Shown piece by piece: positions 20,122 through 28,922 of a stretch of 64,000 nucleotides of DNA. Each line of letters opens with the position of its first letter. The stretch's first letter is position 1. The stretch is from Acidobacteriota bacterium (GTDB taxonomy: Bacteria > Acidobacteriota > Holophagae > Holophagales > Holophagaceae). The notes beneath the pieces are model-generated. The model worked only from the letters and a program-made list of their open reading frames with translations, searched no databases and was not told where the DNA came from. The position numbers and the translations under genes are program-made. Location of the stretch: contig JACQZU010000014.1 in assembly GCA_016213735.1 (NCBI GenBank), forward strand, positions 372,001 to 436,000. Reading direction: 5' to 3'.

Positions 20122-21227
20122 TGAGGTTCCAGGGGCACGGTGGAGACGATGTCCAGGCCGAAGCCACGGAGCCCAATGTACTTCTTTTCCGAACGGCTGA
20201 GGAGGCGCATTTCATGGATCCCGAGTTCCCTCAGGATTTGGGCCCCGACCCCCACGTCATGGTCGCGCATGGCCGGAGGGGGGCCCGGGGCGAAGCGGGT
20301 CTCCGCCGGGCGCCGGAGGTAGACGAGGACTCCCCGCCCTTCGGCCTGGATCCGGGCCATGGCCGCGGAGAAGGTTCCGCTGCCTGAGGCGCCGAAACCT
20401 TCGAGGTCCTCGGGGATGGTGGCCATGTGGACCCGCACCAGGGGGGGGGTTCCCTCCAAGGACCCGAGGACGAAAGCCTCATGGACCAGGCCATCGAGTA
20501 CGCTCTCGAATCGGTGCCAGGCCACCGGTCCCCACCGGGTGTCCAGGGGCTGGTGCCCGAGGGCCTTCACGATCGGGTCCTTGCGGAGGCGGTAGGCCAC
20601 CAGGTCGGCCACCGTGATGAGGGGCAGTCCGTGCCGCGCGCAGAAGGGGACCAGGTCCGGCACCCGGGCCATGCTGCCGTCGTCCTTCATGATTTCGCAG
20701 ATGACCCCCGCGGGGCGGAGCCCGGCCAGGCGGGCCAAGTCCACACTCGCCTCGGTCTGGCCCGTCCGAGCGAGGACCCCCCCCTTGCGGGCGCGGAGGG
20801 GAAAGACGTGTCCGGGTTTTACGAAGTCCTCCGGCCGGCTGGAGGGATCAGCCAGGGCCAGGATGGTGCGGGCCCGGTCGTGGGCGGAGATCCCGGTGCT
20901 GGTGCCGTCCCGGGCCTCCACCGAGACGCAGAAAGCGGTCTCGAAGGGGCTGGTGTTGTCCTGGACCATCAGGGGGATGGCGAGGGCGTCCAGGCGCTCT
21001 CCCTCCAGGGCGGCGCAGATGAGGCCCCGGCCGTGGGTGGCCATGAAAGCGATGGCTTCCGGGGTGGCCCGTTCAGCCGCGAGGGTCAGGTCTCCCTCGT
21101 TCTCCCGATCCTCGTCGTCCACCACGACCACCATCCTGCCGGCCTTGATGGCGGCGATGGCCGCCTCCACGGAGGAGAAGGGGGTGGGAGGGGGGAGGGC
21201 GTCCGGCACGGAACCTCCAGCATCCAC
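20118..21227 (-). CDS. ribB: DHBP synthase with degenerate GTP cyclohydrolase II domain (RibBX type)
   Basis: 369 residues. Residues ~17-215 form 3,4-dihydroxy-2-butanone-4-phosphate synthase, with DDEDRENEGDL (37-47) and the ARTGQTEASVDLARLAG region, making the four-carbon riboflavin precursor from ribulose 5-phosphate. Residues ~220-369 align with GTP cyclohydrolase II, but the zinc-binding cysteines (normally in GDxxxSxxCDCG) are absent, this stretch reading FGASGSGTFSAAMARI, and the GRNIGL motif is lost. Only RibB activity is expected; a separate RibA should exist elsewhere. Hybrids of this kind have been described in Proteobacteria as RibBX. GTG start at 21227; a GTG 18 nt downstream is possible. 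Confidence 0.88.
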   Translation of the reverse strand: MDAGGSVPDALPPPTPFSSVEAAIAAIKAGRMVVVVDDEDRENEGDLTLAAERATPEAIAFMATHGRGLICAALEGERLDALAIPLMVQDNTSPFETAFCVSVEARDGTSTGISAHDRARTILALADPSSRPEDFVKPGHVFPLRARKGGVLARTGQTEASVDLARLAGLRPAGVICEIMKDDGSMARVPDLVPFCARHGLPLITVADLVAYRLRKDPIVKALGHQPLDTRWGPVAWHRFESVLDGLVHEAFVLGSLEGTPPLVRVHMATIPEDLEGFGASGSGTFSAAMARIQAEGRGVLVYLRRPAETRFAPGPPPAMRDHDVGVGAQILRELGIHEMRLLSRSEKKYIGLRGFGLDIVSTVPLEPH

Positions 21228-21353
21228 GAGACACCCCTGGCGGGGAAGGGTTCACGGTGGCCCGGAGCTCACCGGGCTCTCGACGGACCGGGGCCAGGGA
21301 TGCTGCTAGACTTCTGAGGAACCCAAGGTTGCCGTCATTCCGAAGGGGATTCC

Positions 21354-22382
21354 ATGTCCCAAGGTCTCATTCAGGGCTCGATGCGCGAAGCCCCCCTGCC
21401 CGACATCATCCAGCTCGTCAGCCAGGGCAACAAGAGCGGCTGCTTCCACGTCCTGGACGAGCCCAAGCGCTGCAAGATCTTTCTCAAGGACGGCCGCATC
21501 GTCCATGCCGTGAGCCACGACTGCGAAGGGCTGGACGCCTTCTACCAGGTCGCATTGTGGCTCGACGGAAGCTACCGCTTCGAGGAGGGCGGGGGCGAAG
21601 TGCCCATGACCATCACCAAGCCCAACGCTTCCGTCCTGATGGAGATGGGCCGGCGAATGGAAGAATGGCGGGTCATCAGCCAGCGCATCCCAAGCGTGGA
21701 CCTCTACCCGGCTTCCACCGTGCTCCCCGGGGACGAGCCCCAGGGCGTCAACCCCCGGCAGGCCAAGCTCCTGTCCATGCTCACGGGCTGGTACACCGTC
21801 CAGGAACTGTCCGAACTTCTCCAGAAACCCATCCTGACGGTGGCCAAGGACCTCTACGACCTGGTGATGGGGGGGCAGGTCGTCATGAAGGGGCTTCGCT
21901 CCGGGAAGGCTCCAAGGGTCGAGGCCCCGCCTCCCCCGGCGCCCGCCCCTCCGCCGCCGACCCCTTCCGGATTCCCCGTCGCGGAAGAGCCCCCGCCGAC
22001 GGCACCGGCCCCGGCTCCCCTTGCGCCCACCCCCGTTCCCCCCACACCCGCAGCCCCCGCCGCCGGGGCTCCGGCCCATCCCCCGGCGCCCGCTTCCGCG
22101 TCCGTCCCCTTTCCTGCCGTCCACGACCCCGTGAAAATGGCCCGGCTCACCGCCTTCACCCAACGCATCGCCCAGACCTCCAAACGGGTTCTCCCCCAGG
22201 AATTCCACGAACTGGTGGACCGGCTCCAGGCCCGCGCGACCCAGCAGATCTTCTCCGGGGAGGGCCCGGAGGCGGTGAAGAACCTCGCCCTCGCCGTGTC
22301 CCGCGGTGCCGTGGACCAGGGCTGCGACGCGGACCTGGTGAAGACCCTCAACGCTGAGCTGAAGGCCCTCTTCAGCAAATAA
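21354..22382 (+). CDS. DUF4388 (PATAN-like) domain protein
   Basis: 342 residues. Residues ~3-100 form a DUF4388 domain (GLIQGSMREAPLPDIIQLVSQGNKSGCFHV, shown in part: SMREAPLPDIIQLV; then ILKDGRIVHA-like FLKDGRIVHAV), a domain linked to regulatory and gliding functions in deltaproteobacteria and acidobacteria. A winged-helix-like segment (~130-175), a long Ala/Pro linker (~185-255) and a helical C-terminus (~258-342) follow. No signal peptide. A TAGACT hexamer at 21307 may be the -10 element. Nine nucleotides separate it from the lipoprotein gene and ftsX follows, so the three are probably co-transcribed. Precise role unknown. Confidence 0.75.
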   Translation: MSQGLIQGSMREAPLPDIIQLVSQGNKSGCFHVLDEPKRCKIFLKDGRIVHAVSHDCEGLDAFYQVALWLDGSYRFEEGGGEVPMTITKPNASVLMEMGRRMEEWRVISQRIPSVDLYPASTVLPGDEPQGVNPRQAKLLSMLTGWYTVQELSELLQKPILTVAKDLYDLVMGGQVVMKGLRSGKAPRVEAPPPPAPAPPPPTPSGFPVAEEPPPTAPAPAPLAPTPVPPTPAAPAAGAPAHPPAPASASVPFPAVHDPVKMARLTAFTQRIAQTSKRVLPQEFHELVDRLQARATQQIFSGEGPEAVKNLALAVSRGAVDQGCDADLVKTLNAELKALFSK

Positions 22383-22391
22383 GGAAACCTC

Positions 22392-23501
22392 ATGAAATTC
22401 ACACTTCTCCGGGGCCTCCTCGGGGCGGCCCTCGCCGCGTCCCTGCTCCAGACCTCCTGCGTGGATCCCAGCGAGGGCGGGGGGTCCACCAGCGGCACCA
22501 GCCTCTATGTATTCGACGGCGCCGACTCTCCCGCCTCAGGGCGGATCCGGGTCTGGAACGACGCCAACACCCTCTTCACCAACCCCGCCGCGCTCCCGGA
22601 CCGGACCCTCAGTGGCGCCTTCCTGGACAATGTCCAGGTCCTGGGCTGGGGCGGAATGGCCATGGACACCGCCAGCAACAAGCTCTACCTGGTCTCCGAG
22701 GCGGGAGATGTGGTGCGGATCGAGCGGGTCCGCAGCCAGAATGGCTCCCTGAGCGCCTCCACGGACATCGTGAAGTTCTCCCTCGGCAACGGGTCCACGG
22801 ACCGCCTCGCCGGGAGCAAATTCAGCCAGGTGTCCTTCGATCCCCAAACGAACACGCTTTATGCCATGGAGACGGGGGATTCCGACACCCGGGTGTGGGT
22901 GGTGGCGAACCCGGGATCCTACGGGATCAATGCCACGGTCACGCGGCAGACCGTGGGGGTGGCGGGGGACAAGCGGGGAAGCGGGGTCGCCGCGGCCCAG
23001 GGCAACCTCCTGGCCTACTTCGACGACGGCAACCCCGTGGTGAACGCTGCGGACCAGACCCAGTACACCGGTCCTCGTCTCCGCAAGGGCAGCGCCTCGG
23101 GATTCCTCCTCTCCGGCTACCCCCTCGTGGGGACCTCCAAGACTCAGCTGCGGGCCTACGGCGCCCTGGCCTACGACACGGGCAACAGCCAGGTCTTCCT
23201 GGCCCGACACCTCGTCGACACGGGGGCGGCTGGGCCGGCGGTCCTCGTGTTCAAGATCGGCCAGTTCACCAGCGGCCTGGACCAGGCTCCCAACACCAGC
23301 CTCGGCGATGCCACCCTCTCCTACCTCCGGATTCTGGCCCACGGGGGCAACAAGGACTGGCTCGCGGCGGCCACCAGCATCAATGGAGCCCCGGCGGGGA
23401 CGCTCTACCTCTGGCGGAATCCCCTCTCCGCCACCACGCCCCGCGCGCTGGACCTGGGTCCCGTGAAAATCCGCGGCCTCTGTTTCGACGGAAGCAATTG
23501 A
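22392..23501 (+). CDS. Putative lipoprotein, beta-propeller-like
   Basis: 369 residues. The N-terminus MKFTLLRGLLGAALAASLLQ followed by TSC is a signal peptide with an approximate lipobox (Q at -3 is unusual), giving a candidate lipidated C23. A Ser/Gly/Thr linker follows, then a domain of repeated short blades such as GGMAMDTASNKLYLVSEAGD and QVSFDPQTNTLYAMETGDSD, reminiscent of NHL or propeller folds. No catalytic motif is recognised. It lies between DUF4388 and ftsX, and its stop overlaps the ftsX ATG by 1 nt. Function unknown; probably envelope-anchored. Confidence 0.68.
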   Translation: MKFTLLRGLLGAALAASLLQTSCVDPSEGGGSTSGTSLYVFDGADSPASGRIRVWNDANTLFTNPAALPDRTLSGAFLDNVQVLGWGGMAMDTASNKLYLVSEAGDVVRIERVRSQNGSLSASTDIVKFSLGNGSTDRLAGSKFSQVSFDPQTNTLYAMETGDSDTRVWVVANPGSYGINATVTRQTVGVAGDKRGSGVAAAQGNLLAYFDDGNPVVNAADQTQYTGPRLRKGSASGFLLSGYPLVGTSKTQLRAYGALAYDTGNSQVFLARHLVDTGAAGPAVLVFKIGQFTSGLDQAPNTSLGDATLSYLRILAHGGNKDWLAAATSINGAPAGTLYLWRNPLSATTPRALDLGPVKIRGLCFDGSN

Positions 23502-24427
23502 TGGTCTTCCTCCGACTGCTCCGCATGCTCCTGCGGGATGCGGGCAGGGACCTTGTGAGGCAGCGGGGATCCCACCTCTTGGCCCTGGTCACCCTCGCTT
23601 CGGGACTGCTCCTGGCTGGGGGCGGGTTGCTCCTGGTGGAGTCGCTGGACCGATGGGTGGGACGGCTGGAGAACCTCACCAGGATCACGGTGTTCGCCGC
23701 CGAGGGCGGCAGCCTCGGGGAGGCGGAGGCCATCCTGCGCCGGGATCCGAGGATCCGGGAACTCCGGCGGGTCAGCGCTTCCGAAAACCTGCGGGCCTTC
23801 CGGGAGGCCACGCGGGAGGCGGGGGTGCTCCTGGAAAATTCCGGTGGAGGCGTCCTCCCGGAGAGCCTGGAACTGGGCCTTCGTGAAGACCTGGTCCAAT
23901 CCCGGAAGGCCATGGAGGTTGGGGAAAGCCTTCGAAGCCTCCCCGGCGTGGGGGACGTGCTCGTGGACCAGGAGCGCCTGGAGGGACTCCAGCGTTTCGG
24001 GCGTCTGGCGCGGTCCGCCCTCAGCCTCCTGGGGCTGCTCCTGCTCACCGCCGCGGGAGTCGTCACAGGGAACGTGATCCGGATGGGCATCCTGGCCCGG
24101 GATGAGGAAATTGCCATCATGCGCCTGGTCGGGGCCACCGAAGGTTTCATCCTTTCCCCCCTCCTGGCCCAGGGGGCCATTCTGGGCCTGACCGGGAGCG
24201 TGCTCGCGATCCTGGGCCTCTGGATCCTCTGGTTCCCCGCCGAGAGGGGCCTGGCCGGCCTCAGTCCGATCCTGGTAAACCTGGCCCGCCAGGGCTTCTT
24301 CTCCTGGGGTGCCTTGCTTCTCCTGGCCCTGCTGGGCACGGGCACCGGGGCCCTGGGAGCCGCCTGGGGCTTCTGGAGCACCCAGCGGGCCCAGCGGCGC
24401 CGCGAAGCCCAGGCGGAAGGCCTGTGA
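23501..24427 (+). CDS. ftsX: FtsX-like permease protein
   Basis: 308 residues with the FtsX layout: TM1 (~27-48), a periplasmic domain (~50-165, starting LTRITVFAAEGGSLGEAE), then three C-terminal helices (~170-195, ~220-245, ~270-295). The conserved IMRLVGATEGFILSP lies between TM2 and TM3. FtsX normally pairs with the ATPase FtsE to control septal murein hydrolases. Here no ftsE lies upstream; the preceding genes are a lipoprotein and DUF4388. Start ATG overlaps the previous stop. Either FtsE is encoded elsewhere or this FtsX has a different partner. Confidence 0.85.
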   Translation: MVFLRLLRMLLRDAGRDLVRQRGSHLLALVTLASGLLLAGGGLLLVESLDRWVGRLENLTRITVFAAEGGSLGEAEAILRRDPRIRELRRVSASENLRAFREATREAGVLLENSGGGVLPESLELGLREDLVQSRKAMEVGESLRSLPGVGDVLVDQERLEGLQRFGRLARSALSLLGLLLLTAAGVVTGNVIRMGILARDEEIAIMRLVGATEGFILSPLLAQGAILGLTGSVLAILGLWILWFPAERGLAGLSPILVNLARQGFFSWGALLLLALLGTGTGALGAAWGFWSTQRAQRRREAQAEGL

Positions 24428-24502
24428 TCCAGCCCACAGGGGACCGCTTGGTATCCTGATCCCCCGGGCCGCCCCGTGGACGGTCCAGCGACGGAGGTCC
24501 CC

Positions 24503-26758
24503 ATGCTCAGGAAACAGCAGGCCCTCGACTACCACGCCCAGGGTCGGCGCGGGAAGATCGAGGTCGTTTCCACCAAGCCCTGTTCGACCGCCCGGGACCT
24601 CTCCCTCGCCTACAGCCCCGGGGTGGCGGAACCCTGCCTGGAAATCGAGAAGAATCCCGAGGACGCCTATCGCTACACGGCCAAGGGCAACCTCGTGGCC
24701 GTCATCTCGAACGGCACCGCCGTCCTGGGCCTGGGCAACATCGGCGCCCTCGCCGGCAAGCCCGTGATGGAGGGGAAGGGGGTGCTCTTCAAACGCTTCG
24801 CCGACATCGACGTGTTCGACATCGAAGTGGACGAACTGGACATCGACCGTTTCTGCCACGTGGTGAAGGCCCTGGAGCCCACCTTCGGGGGGATCAACCT
24901 GGAGGACATCAAGGCACCAGAGTGCTTCGAGATCGAGACCCGCCTGAAGAAGGAGATGAAGATCCCCGTCTTCCACGACGACCAGCACGGAACCGCCATC
25001 ATCAGCACCGCCGCCCTCTTCAACGCCGCAGAACTTGTGGGCAAGAAGCTGAGCGACATGAAGGTGGTCTTCAGCGGGGCGGGAGCTTCCGCCATTGCCT
25101 GCGCCAACATGATGATCGGGGCGGGCGTGAAGCTGGAAAACCTCTGGCTCTGCGACACCAAGGGGCTGGTCTATGAAGGGCGCAAGGAGGGGATGAACGT
25201 CTACAAGGAGCGTTTCGCCAAGAAGACGGACATGCGCAATCTGGCCGAAGTGATCGTGGGGGCCGACGTCTTCGTGGGCTGTTCCAGCAAGGGCGCCCTC
25301 ACCCCCGACATGGTCCGCAGCATGGCGAAGGACCCCATCGTCTTCGCCCTGGCCAACCCCGATCCAGAAATCGACTACCCCACCGCCAAGGCCACCCGCT
25401 CCGACATCATCATGGCCACGGGGCGAAGCGACTATCCCAACCAGGTGAACAACGTTCTGGGGTTCCCCTTCATCTTCCGGGGCGCCCTGGACGTCCGCGC
25501 CACAGAGATCAACGAGGAGATGAAGATCGCCGCGGCCAAGGCCCTGGCGGCCCTGGCCCGGGAAGAGGTGCCCGACGCCGTGTCCCGCGCCTACGGCGGG
25601 CAGAAGTTCAGCTTCGGCCCCGACTACATCATCCCCAAGCCCTTCGACTCCCGCGTGCTCCTCTGGGTGGCCCCGGCCGTGGCCAAGGCCGCCATGGACA
25701 CCGGCGTCGCCAAGCAGCCCATCAAGGACTTCGCCAAGTACAAGGAGCAGCTCGAAGGGCTCCAGGGGAGGAGCCGTGATGTCATCCGCGGCGTGCTCAA
25801 CCAGGCCAAGCTTGAGCCCAAGCGCATCGTGTTCCCCGAAGGCGACCACCCGGGCATCCTCCACGCCTGCCAGGCCATGGTGGACGAGGGGATCTGCACC
25901 CCCATCCTGCTGGGAAAGGTTGGCGAGGTGAAGGCGAAGGTCGCGGAGCTGGGGCTGGACCTCGCCAACGTCGAGATCGTGGATCCCGAGACCGTGCCCT
26001 GGCGCGAGGAGGCCATCCGCACCTACCACGAGATGCAGCGGCGGCGCGGCATCACCCGCTTCGAGGCCACGCGGCGCCTCCAGCACCGCATCTACTTCGG
26101 CGCCCTCATGTGCCACCTGGGCCGGGCCGACGGGATGGTGGGCGGCATCAGCCACTACTATCCCGACATGATGCGCCCCTGCCTGGAGGTCATCGGAACC
26201 CGCCCGGGCGTGAAGAAGGTCTGCGGCGTGTACGTGATGGTTCTGAAGAACCGCGTTCTCCTTTTCGCCGACACCACCATGATCCTGGACCCCTCCAGCG
26301 AGGACCTGGCCGAGGTCGCCCTCCTCACCGCGGACCTCGCCCGGGAACGCTTCAACCTCGAACCCAAAGTGGCGATGCTCTCCTTCTCCAACTTCGGAAG
26401 CGTGGAACATCCCCTGGTGCGGAAGGTCCAGAAGGCCGTCCGGCTGGTCAAGGAGCGCCGTCCCGAACTCCACTGCGACGGCGAGATCCAGGCGGACACC
26501 GCGCTCTCCGCGGAGATCCTGACGGAGAACTACCCCTGGGCGGACCTCCAGGGCGGGGCCAACATCCTGGTCTTCCCCGATCTCAATTCCGCCAACATCG
26601 CCTACAAGTTGGTGCAGCGCCTGGCCGGGGCCGAGGTGATCGGTCCCATCATCTGCGGGATGAAAGCCCCCGTGCACGTCCTCCAGCGTCACGCGGACCA
26701 GAACGACATCATCCACCTCACCGCCCTGACGGTGGTCGAGGCCCAGCAGAAACGCTAG
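24503..26758 (+). CDS. maeB: NADP-dependent malic enzyme with phosphotransacetylase-like domain
   Basis: 751 residues, the standard MaeB length. Oxidative decarboxylation of malate to pyruvate. Residues ~1-425 are the malic enzyme: [21 protein letters not shown], the metal/catalytic stretch [11 protein letters not shown], and a Rossmann motif [15 protein letters not shown]. Residues ~430-751 resemble phosphate acetyltransferase, which in MaeB proteins is regulatory (acetyl-CoA sensing) rather than catalytic. Start at ATG 24503 with GGAGG 5 nt before it; an upstream GTG at 24476 is less likely. A strong stem-loop follows the gene. Links C4 acids with acetate metabolism. Confidence 0.95.
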   Translation: MLRKQQALDYHAQGRRGKIEVVSTKPCSTARDLSLAYSPGVAEPCLEIEKNPEDAYRYTAKGNLVAVISNGTAVLGLGNIGALAGKPVMEGKGVLFKRFADIDVFDIEVDELDIDRFCHVVKALEPTFGGINLEDIKAPECFEIETRLKKEMKIPVFHDDQHGTAIISTAALFNAAELVGKKLSDMKVVFSGAGASAIACANMMIGAGVKLENLWLCDTKGLVYEGRKEGMNVYKERFAKKTDMRNLAEVIVGADVFVGCSSKGALTPDMVRSMAKDPIVFALANPDPEIDYPTAKATRSDIIMATGRSDYPNQVNNVLGFPFIFRGALDVRATEINEEMKIAAAKALAALAREEVPDAVSRAYGGQKFSFGPDYIIPKPFDSRVLLWVAPAVAKAAMDTGVAKQPIKDFAKYKEQLEGLQGRSRDVIRGVLNQAKLEPKRIVFPEGDHPGILHACQAMVDEGICTPILLGKVGEVKAKVAELGLDLANVEIVDPETVPWREEAIRTYHEMQRRRGITRFEATRRLQHRIYFGALMCHLGRADGMVGGISHYYPDMMRPCLEVIGTRPGVKKVCGVYVMVLKNRVLLFADTTMILDPSSEDLAEVALLTADLARERFNLEPKVAMLSFSNFGSVEHPLVRKVQKAVRLVKERRPELHCDGEIQADTALSAEILTENYPWADLQGGANILVFPDLNSANIAYKLVQRLAGAEVIGPIICGMKAPVHVLQRHADQNDIIHLTALTVVEAQQKR

Positions 26759-26770
26759 CGCGGCGGTCCC

Positions 26771-26804
26771 GACAGGAAGGCGGGGCCCTGCCCGCCTTCC
26801 TGTC
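26771..26804 (+). terminator. Stem-loop terminator after maeB
   Basis: A perfect 14-bp inverted repeat (26771-26784 with 26791-26804) with a 6-nt loop, 12 nt after the maeB stop. There is no clear T-run after it (TCGGGG), so it may work as a factor-assisted terminator or an mRNA 3'-end stabiliser. Confidence 0.7.
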
Positions 26805-26837
26805 TCGGGGGCCGGGAGTAACGAGGGAGGCCGAGTC

Positions 26838-27581
26838 ATGTCCTCGCCAGCGACCGTCCTCCTGCTGGGTGCCACTGGACGCACCGGGGGAATGGTGTTG
26901 CAGCAGCTCCTGGGCAGGGGCCTGGCCGTGCGCGCCATCGTGAGGTCCCGGGCGAAGCTCCCCCAAGGGACCGAAGCCGACCCCCGGCTGACGGTGGTGG
27001 AGGCTTCCCTGCTGTCCCTGGCCGATGAGGAGATCCGACAGCACCTCCGAGGGTGCGCCGCCGTGGTCTCCTGCCTCGGGCACGTGCCCAACCTCAAGGG
27101 GATCTACGGGGGCCCCCGCGACCTCGTCACGAGGGCGACCGAGCGGCTCTGCCGAGGGCTGGAAACCCTGGGGCCCCCCTCTCCGGTCAAATTCATCCTC
27201 CTGAGCAGCGTCTCGGTGAACCGCCCGGACCGTCCCGACGGGCGCCGGGGCCCCCTCGAGAGGGCCTTCCTCCGGGTGCTCTGCCTGGTGCTTCCCCCCG
27301 CACGGGACAACCAGCGCGCGGCGGAATTCCTTCACGGGAAGATCGGGCGGGACCATCCCTTCGTGCAATGGGCGGTGGTCCGGCCCGATTCCCTCCAGGA
27401 GGGGGACCTTTCGGAGTACCGGGTGGACGAGGGCCTGGTGAACAGCCTGGCCGCCCCGGGCCGGTCCAACATGGCCAACGTCGCGCACTTTCTGGGGGAG
27501 TTGGTGGAACACCCGGACGTCTGGGCCGAATGGAAAGGACAGATGCCGGTGCTAATCAACGCCGCACCGGGGCGTTCCTGA
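26838..27581 (+). CDS. NAD(P)-binding protein, atypical SDR (NmrA/SDR_a5-like)
   Basis: 247 residues. The N-terminal Rossmann motif GATGRTGGMVLQQLLGRG (residues ~11-28) is of the atypical-SDR type GxxGxxG. AAVVSCLGH and FILLSSVSVNRP follow at the strand positions used by NAD(P)H-binding SDRs. The C-terminal part has WAVVRPDSL, typical of the substrate-domain entry. The classical YxxxK catalytic pair is not obvious, so it may be a sensor or a reductase with unusual chemistry. GGGAG/GAGGG precedes the ATG. Substrate unknown. Confidence 0.75.
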   Translation: MSSPATVLLLGATGRTGGMVLQQLLGRGLAVRAIVRSRAKLPQGTEADPRLTVVEASLLSLADEEIRQHLRGCAAVVSCLGHVPNLKGIYGGPRDLVTRATERLCRGLETLGPPSPVKFILLSSVSVNRPDRPDGRRGPLERAFLRVLCLVLPPARDNQRAAEFLHGKIGRDHPFVQWAVVRPDSLQEGDLSEYRVDEGLVNSLAAPGRSNMANVAHFLGELVEHPDVWAEWKGQMPVLINAAPGRS

Positions 27582-27587
27582 AGGCAT

Positions 27588-28376
27588 TCAGCCCCGGCGA
27601 AGGCCTTCCACCCAGGCCGCGACCGCCGCATCCGGCTCGAGACGCAGGCTGGTCTCCAGGTCCTCGAGGGCCTGGTCCCGGTTCCCGAGGCGAAGGTTGG
27701 CCCGGGCGCGCTCCCGGTAGGTTTCAGGGTTTTCCGGCTCCAGCAGGATCAGGTGCGTCGCGGACCAGAGGGCCTCGGCCCAGGCTTCCTGCCGGCGGTA
27801 GCGGACGTGCAGGTTCCGGACCAGGCGGGCCAGGACCGCCCGGTGGGAAATGGGTTGGAGCATGGAGGGGTTGAAGGGGAGGCGGCCTCCGCTGGCTCCC
27901 TCCACGAGGCGCGCGGCCTCCTCCTCCCCCACCGCCCGGCCCTGGTGGAAGGGGTCGAAGCAGAGTGTGCCCATCTCCGTCCGGAGCCCTGCGAGGAAGT
28001 GGCCGGGGAGCCCGATGCCCACCGCGTCCAGGCCCAAGCGGCGGCCCAGGTCGATCCAGAGGATGGCCAGGGCGATGGGCAGCCCCCGCCGACGCTGGAT
28101 CACCAGGGGCAGCGCCGCGTTCGCGGGGTCGTCGTAAGTGTGGACGTCCCCCCGGAAATCCAGGTCGCGGAACAGGTACCCGTTGAGTTCGTCCAGAGCC
28201 TGGTGGAGGTTCCAGGGAAGGGGCATCCTCCCCGCCAGTTCGTGGGACCAGGCCTCCAGGAGCCTGAGGGTGGGGCCCGGGTCGGGGTTCGCCAGCAGGG
28301 GGGACACGGCGTGGACGGCGCCCTCCGCCAAGCCGCGGCAGCCCGGATCGGATTGGAGGTACTCGTGGAGGGACAT
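27588..28376 (-). CDS. SirB1/transglutaminase-like protein with TPR tail
   Basis: 262 residues. The central region has the SirB1-type stretch RRRGLPIALAILWIDLGRRLG, then GIGLPGHFLAGL and CFDPFHQGR, matching the transglutaminase-like domain family. No catalytic Cys is evident in the classic position, so enzymatic activity is doubtful. The last ~75 residues form two TPR-like helix pairs. No signal peptide. Only 6 nt downstream of the coiled-coil membrane protein gene, so a likely operon with it and the PP2C phosphatase. Cellular role unknown. Confidence 0.78.
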   Translation of the reverse strand: MSLHEYLQSDPGCRGLAEGAVHAVSPLLANPDPGPTLRLLEAWSHELAGRMPLPWNLHQALDELNGYLFRDLDFRGDVHTYDDPANAALPLVIQRRRGLPIALAILWIDLGRRLGLDAVGIGLPGHFLAGLRTEMGTLCFDPFHQGRAVGEEEAARLVEGASGGRLPFNPSMLQPISHRAVLARLVRNLHVRYRRQEAWAEALWSATHLILLEPENPETYRERARANLRLGNRDQALEDLETSLRLEPDAAVAAWVEGLRRG

Positions 28377-28382
28377 GGGGGC

Positions 28383-28922
28383 TCAGCCCCTCCGCCGCCA
28401 CCAGCCCCTCAGCCCCAAAGCCAGGGCCACCGCGGCCACCGCGGCCAGGGACCAGGTCAGCCACTGGCTCTGGGCCTCCTCGATCTTCGCCTTCTGCTGG
28501 GCCTTCTTGGCATTCTCCTCCAGCGAGAGCTGTTCCTGGGCCTTGCGGGCGTCCTGGACGGCCTTGCGCGCGTCCTTCTGTGCGTCCTGGACCTCCTTCC
28601 GTGCCCTGCCGTCCTCCTCGCTTTCCAGGACCGCCCGGGCCGATCGAGGAGCTTCCTCCCGCCTCGAGGCGGGGGCCCAGCCATCCCGGCTGCCCGAGGA
28701 TTCCCAGGTGCCGCCCTGGCCCTGTTCCACCAGGTCGGCGAGGTCCTGCAGGTCTCCCCGGATGGCCTGGAGTTCGCTCTGCTGTCGGTGCAGAAGCATC
28801 CCCTGCACGTAGCCCAGGCCCAATTGGAGGGCCAGGAGCGCCACGATGGCCCTTCCGATCCACGGAGGCAGCCCCGGCGGGGCGGGAGGGGAAGGCGTGG
28901 GCTTCTGGTCGGCGTCGCTCAT
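28383..28922 (-). CDS. Membrane protein with coiled coil between two TM helices
   Basis: 179 residues, not recognised as a known family. A Pro-rich N-terminus precedes TM1 (~22-42). A long charged segment follows, with a strongly predicted coiled coil at ~105-145 (repeated KAxxDAxKAxxQ-type heptads), then TM2 (~152-172) and an Arg-rich end. The two helices place the coiled coil on one side of the membrane. The start ATG overlaps the stop of the upstream PP2C phosphatase gene by 4 nt (ATGA), which suggests coupled expression and perhaps a shared complex. Confidence 0.68.
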   Translation of the reverse strand: MSDADQKPTPSPPAPPGLPPWIGRAIVALLALQLGLGYVQGMLLHRQQSELQAIRGDLQDLADLVEQGQGGTWESSGSRDGWAPASRREEAPRSARAVLESEEDGRARKEVQDAQKDARKAVQDARKAQEQLSLEENAKKAQQKAKIEEAQSQWLTWSLAAVAAVALALGLRGWWRRRG

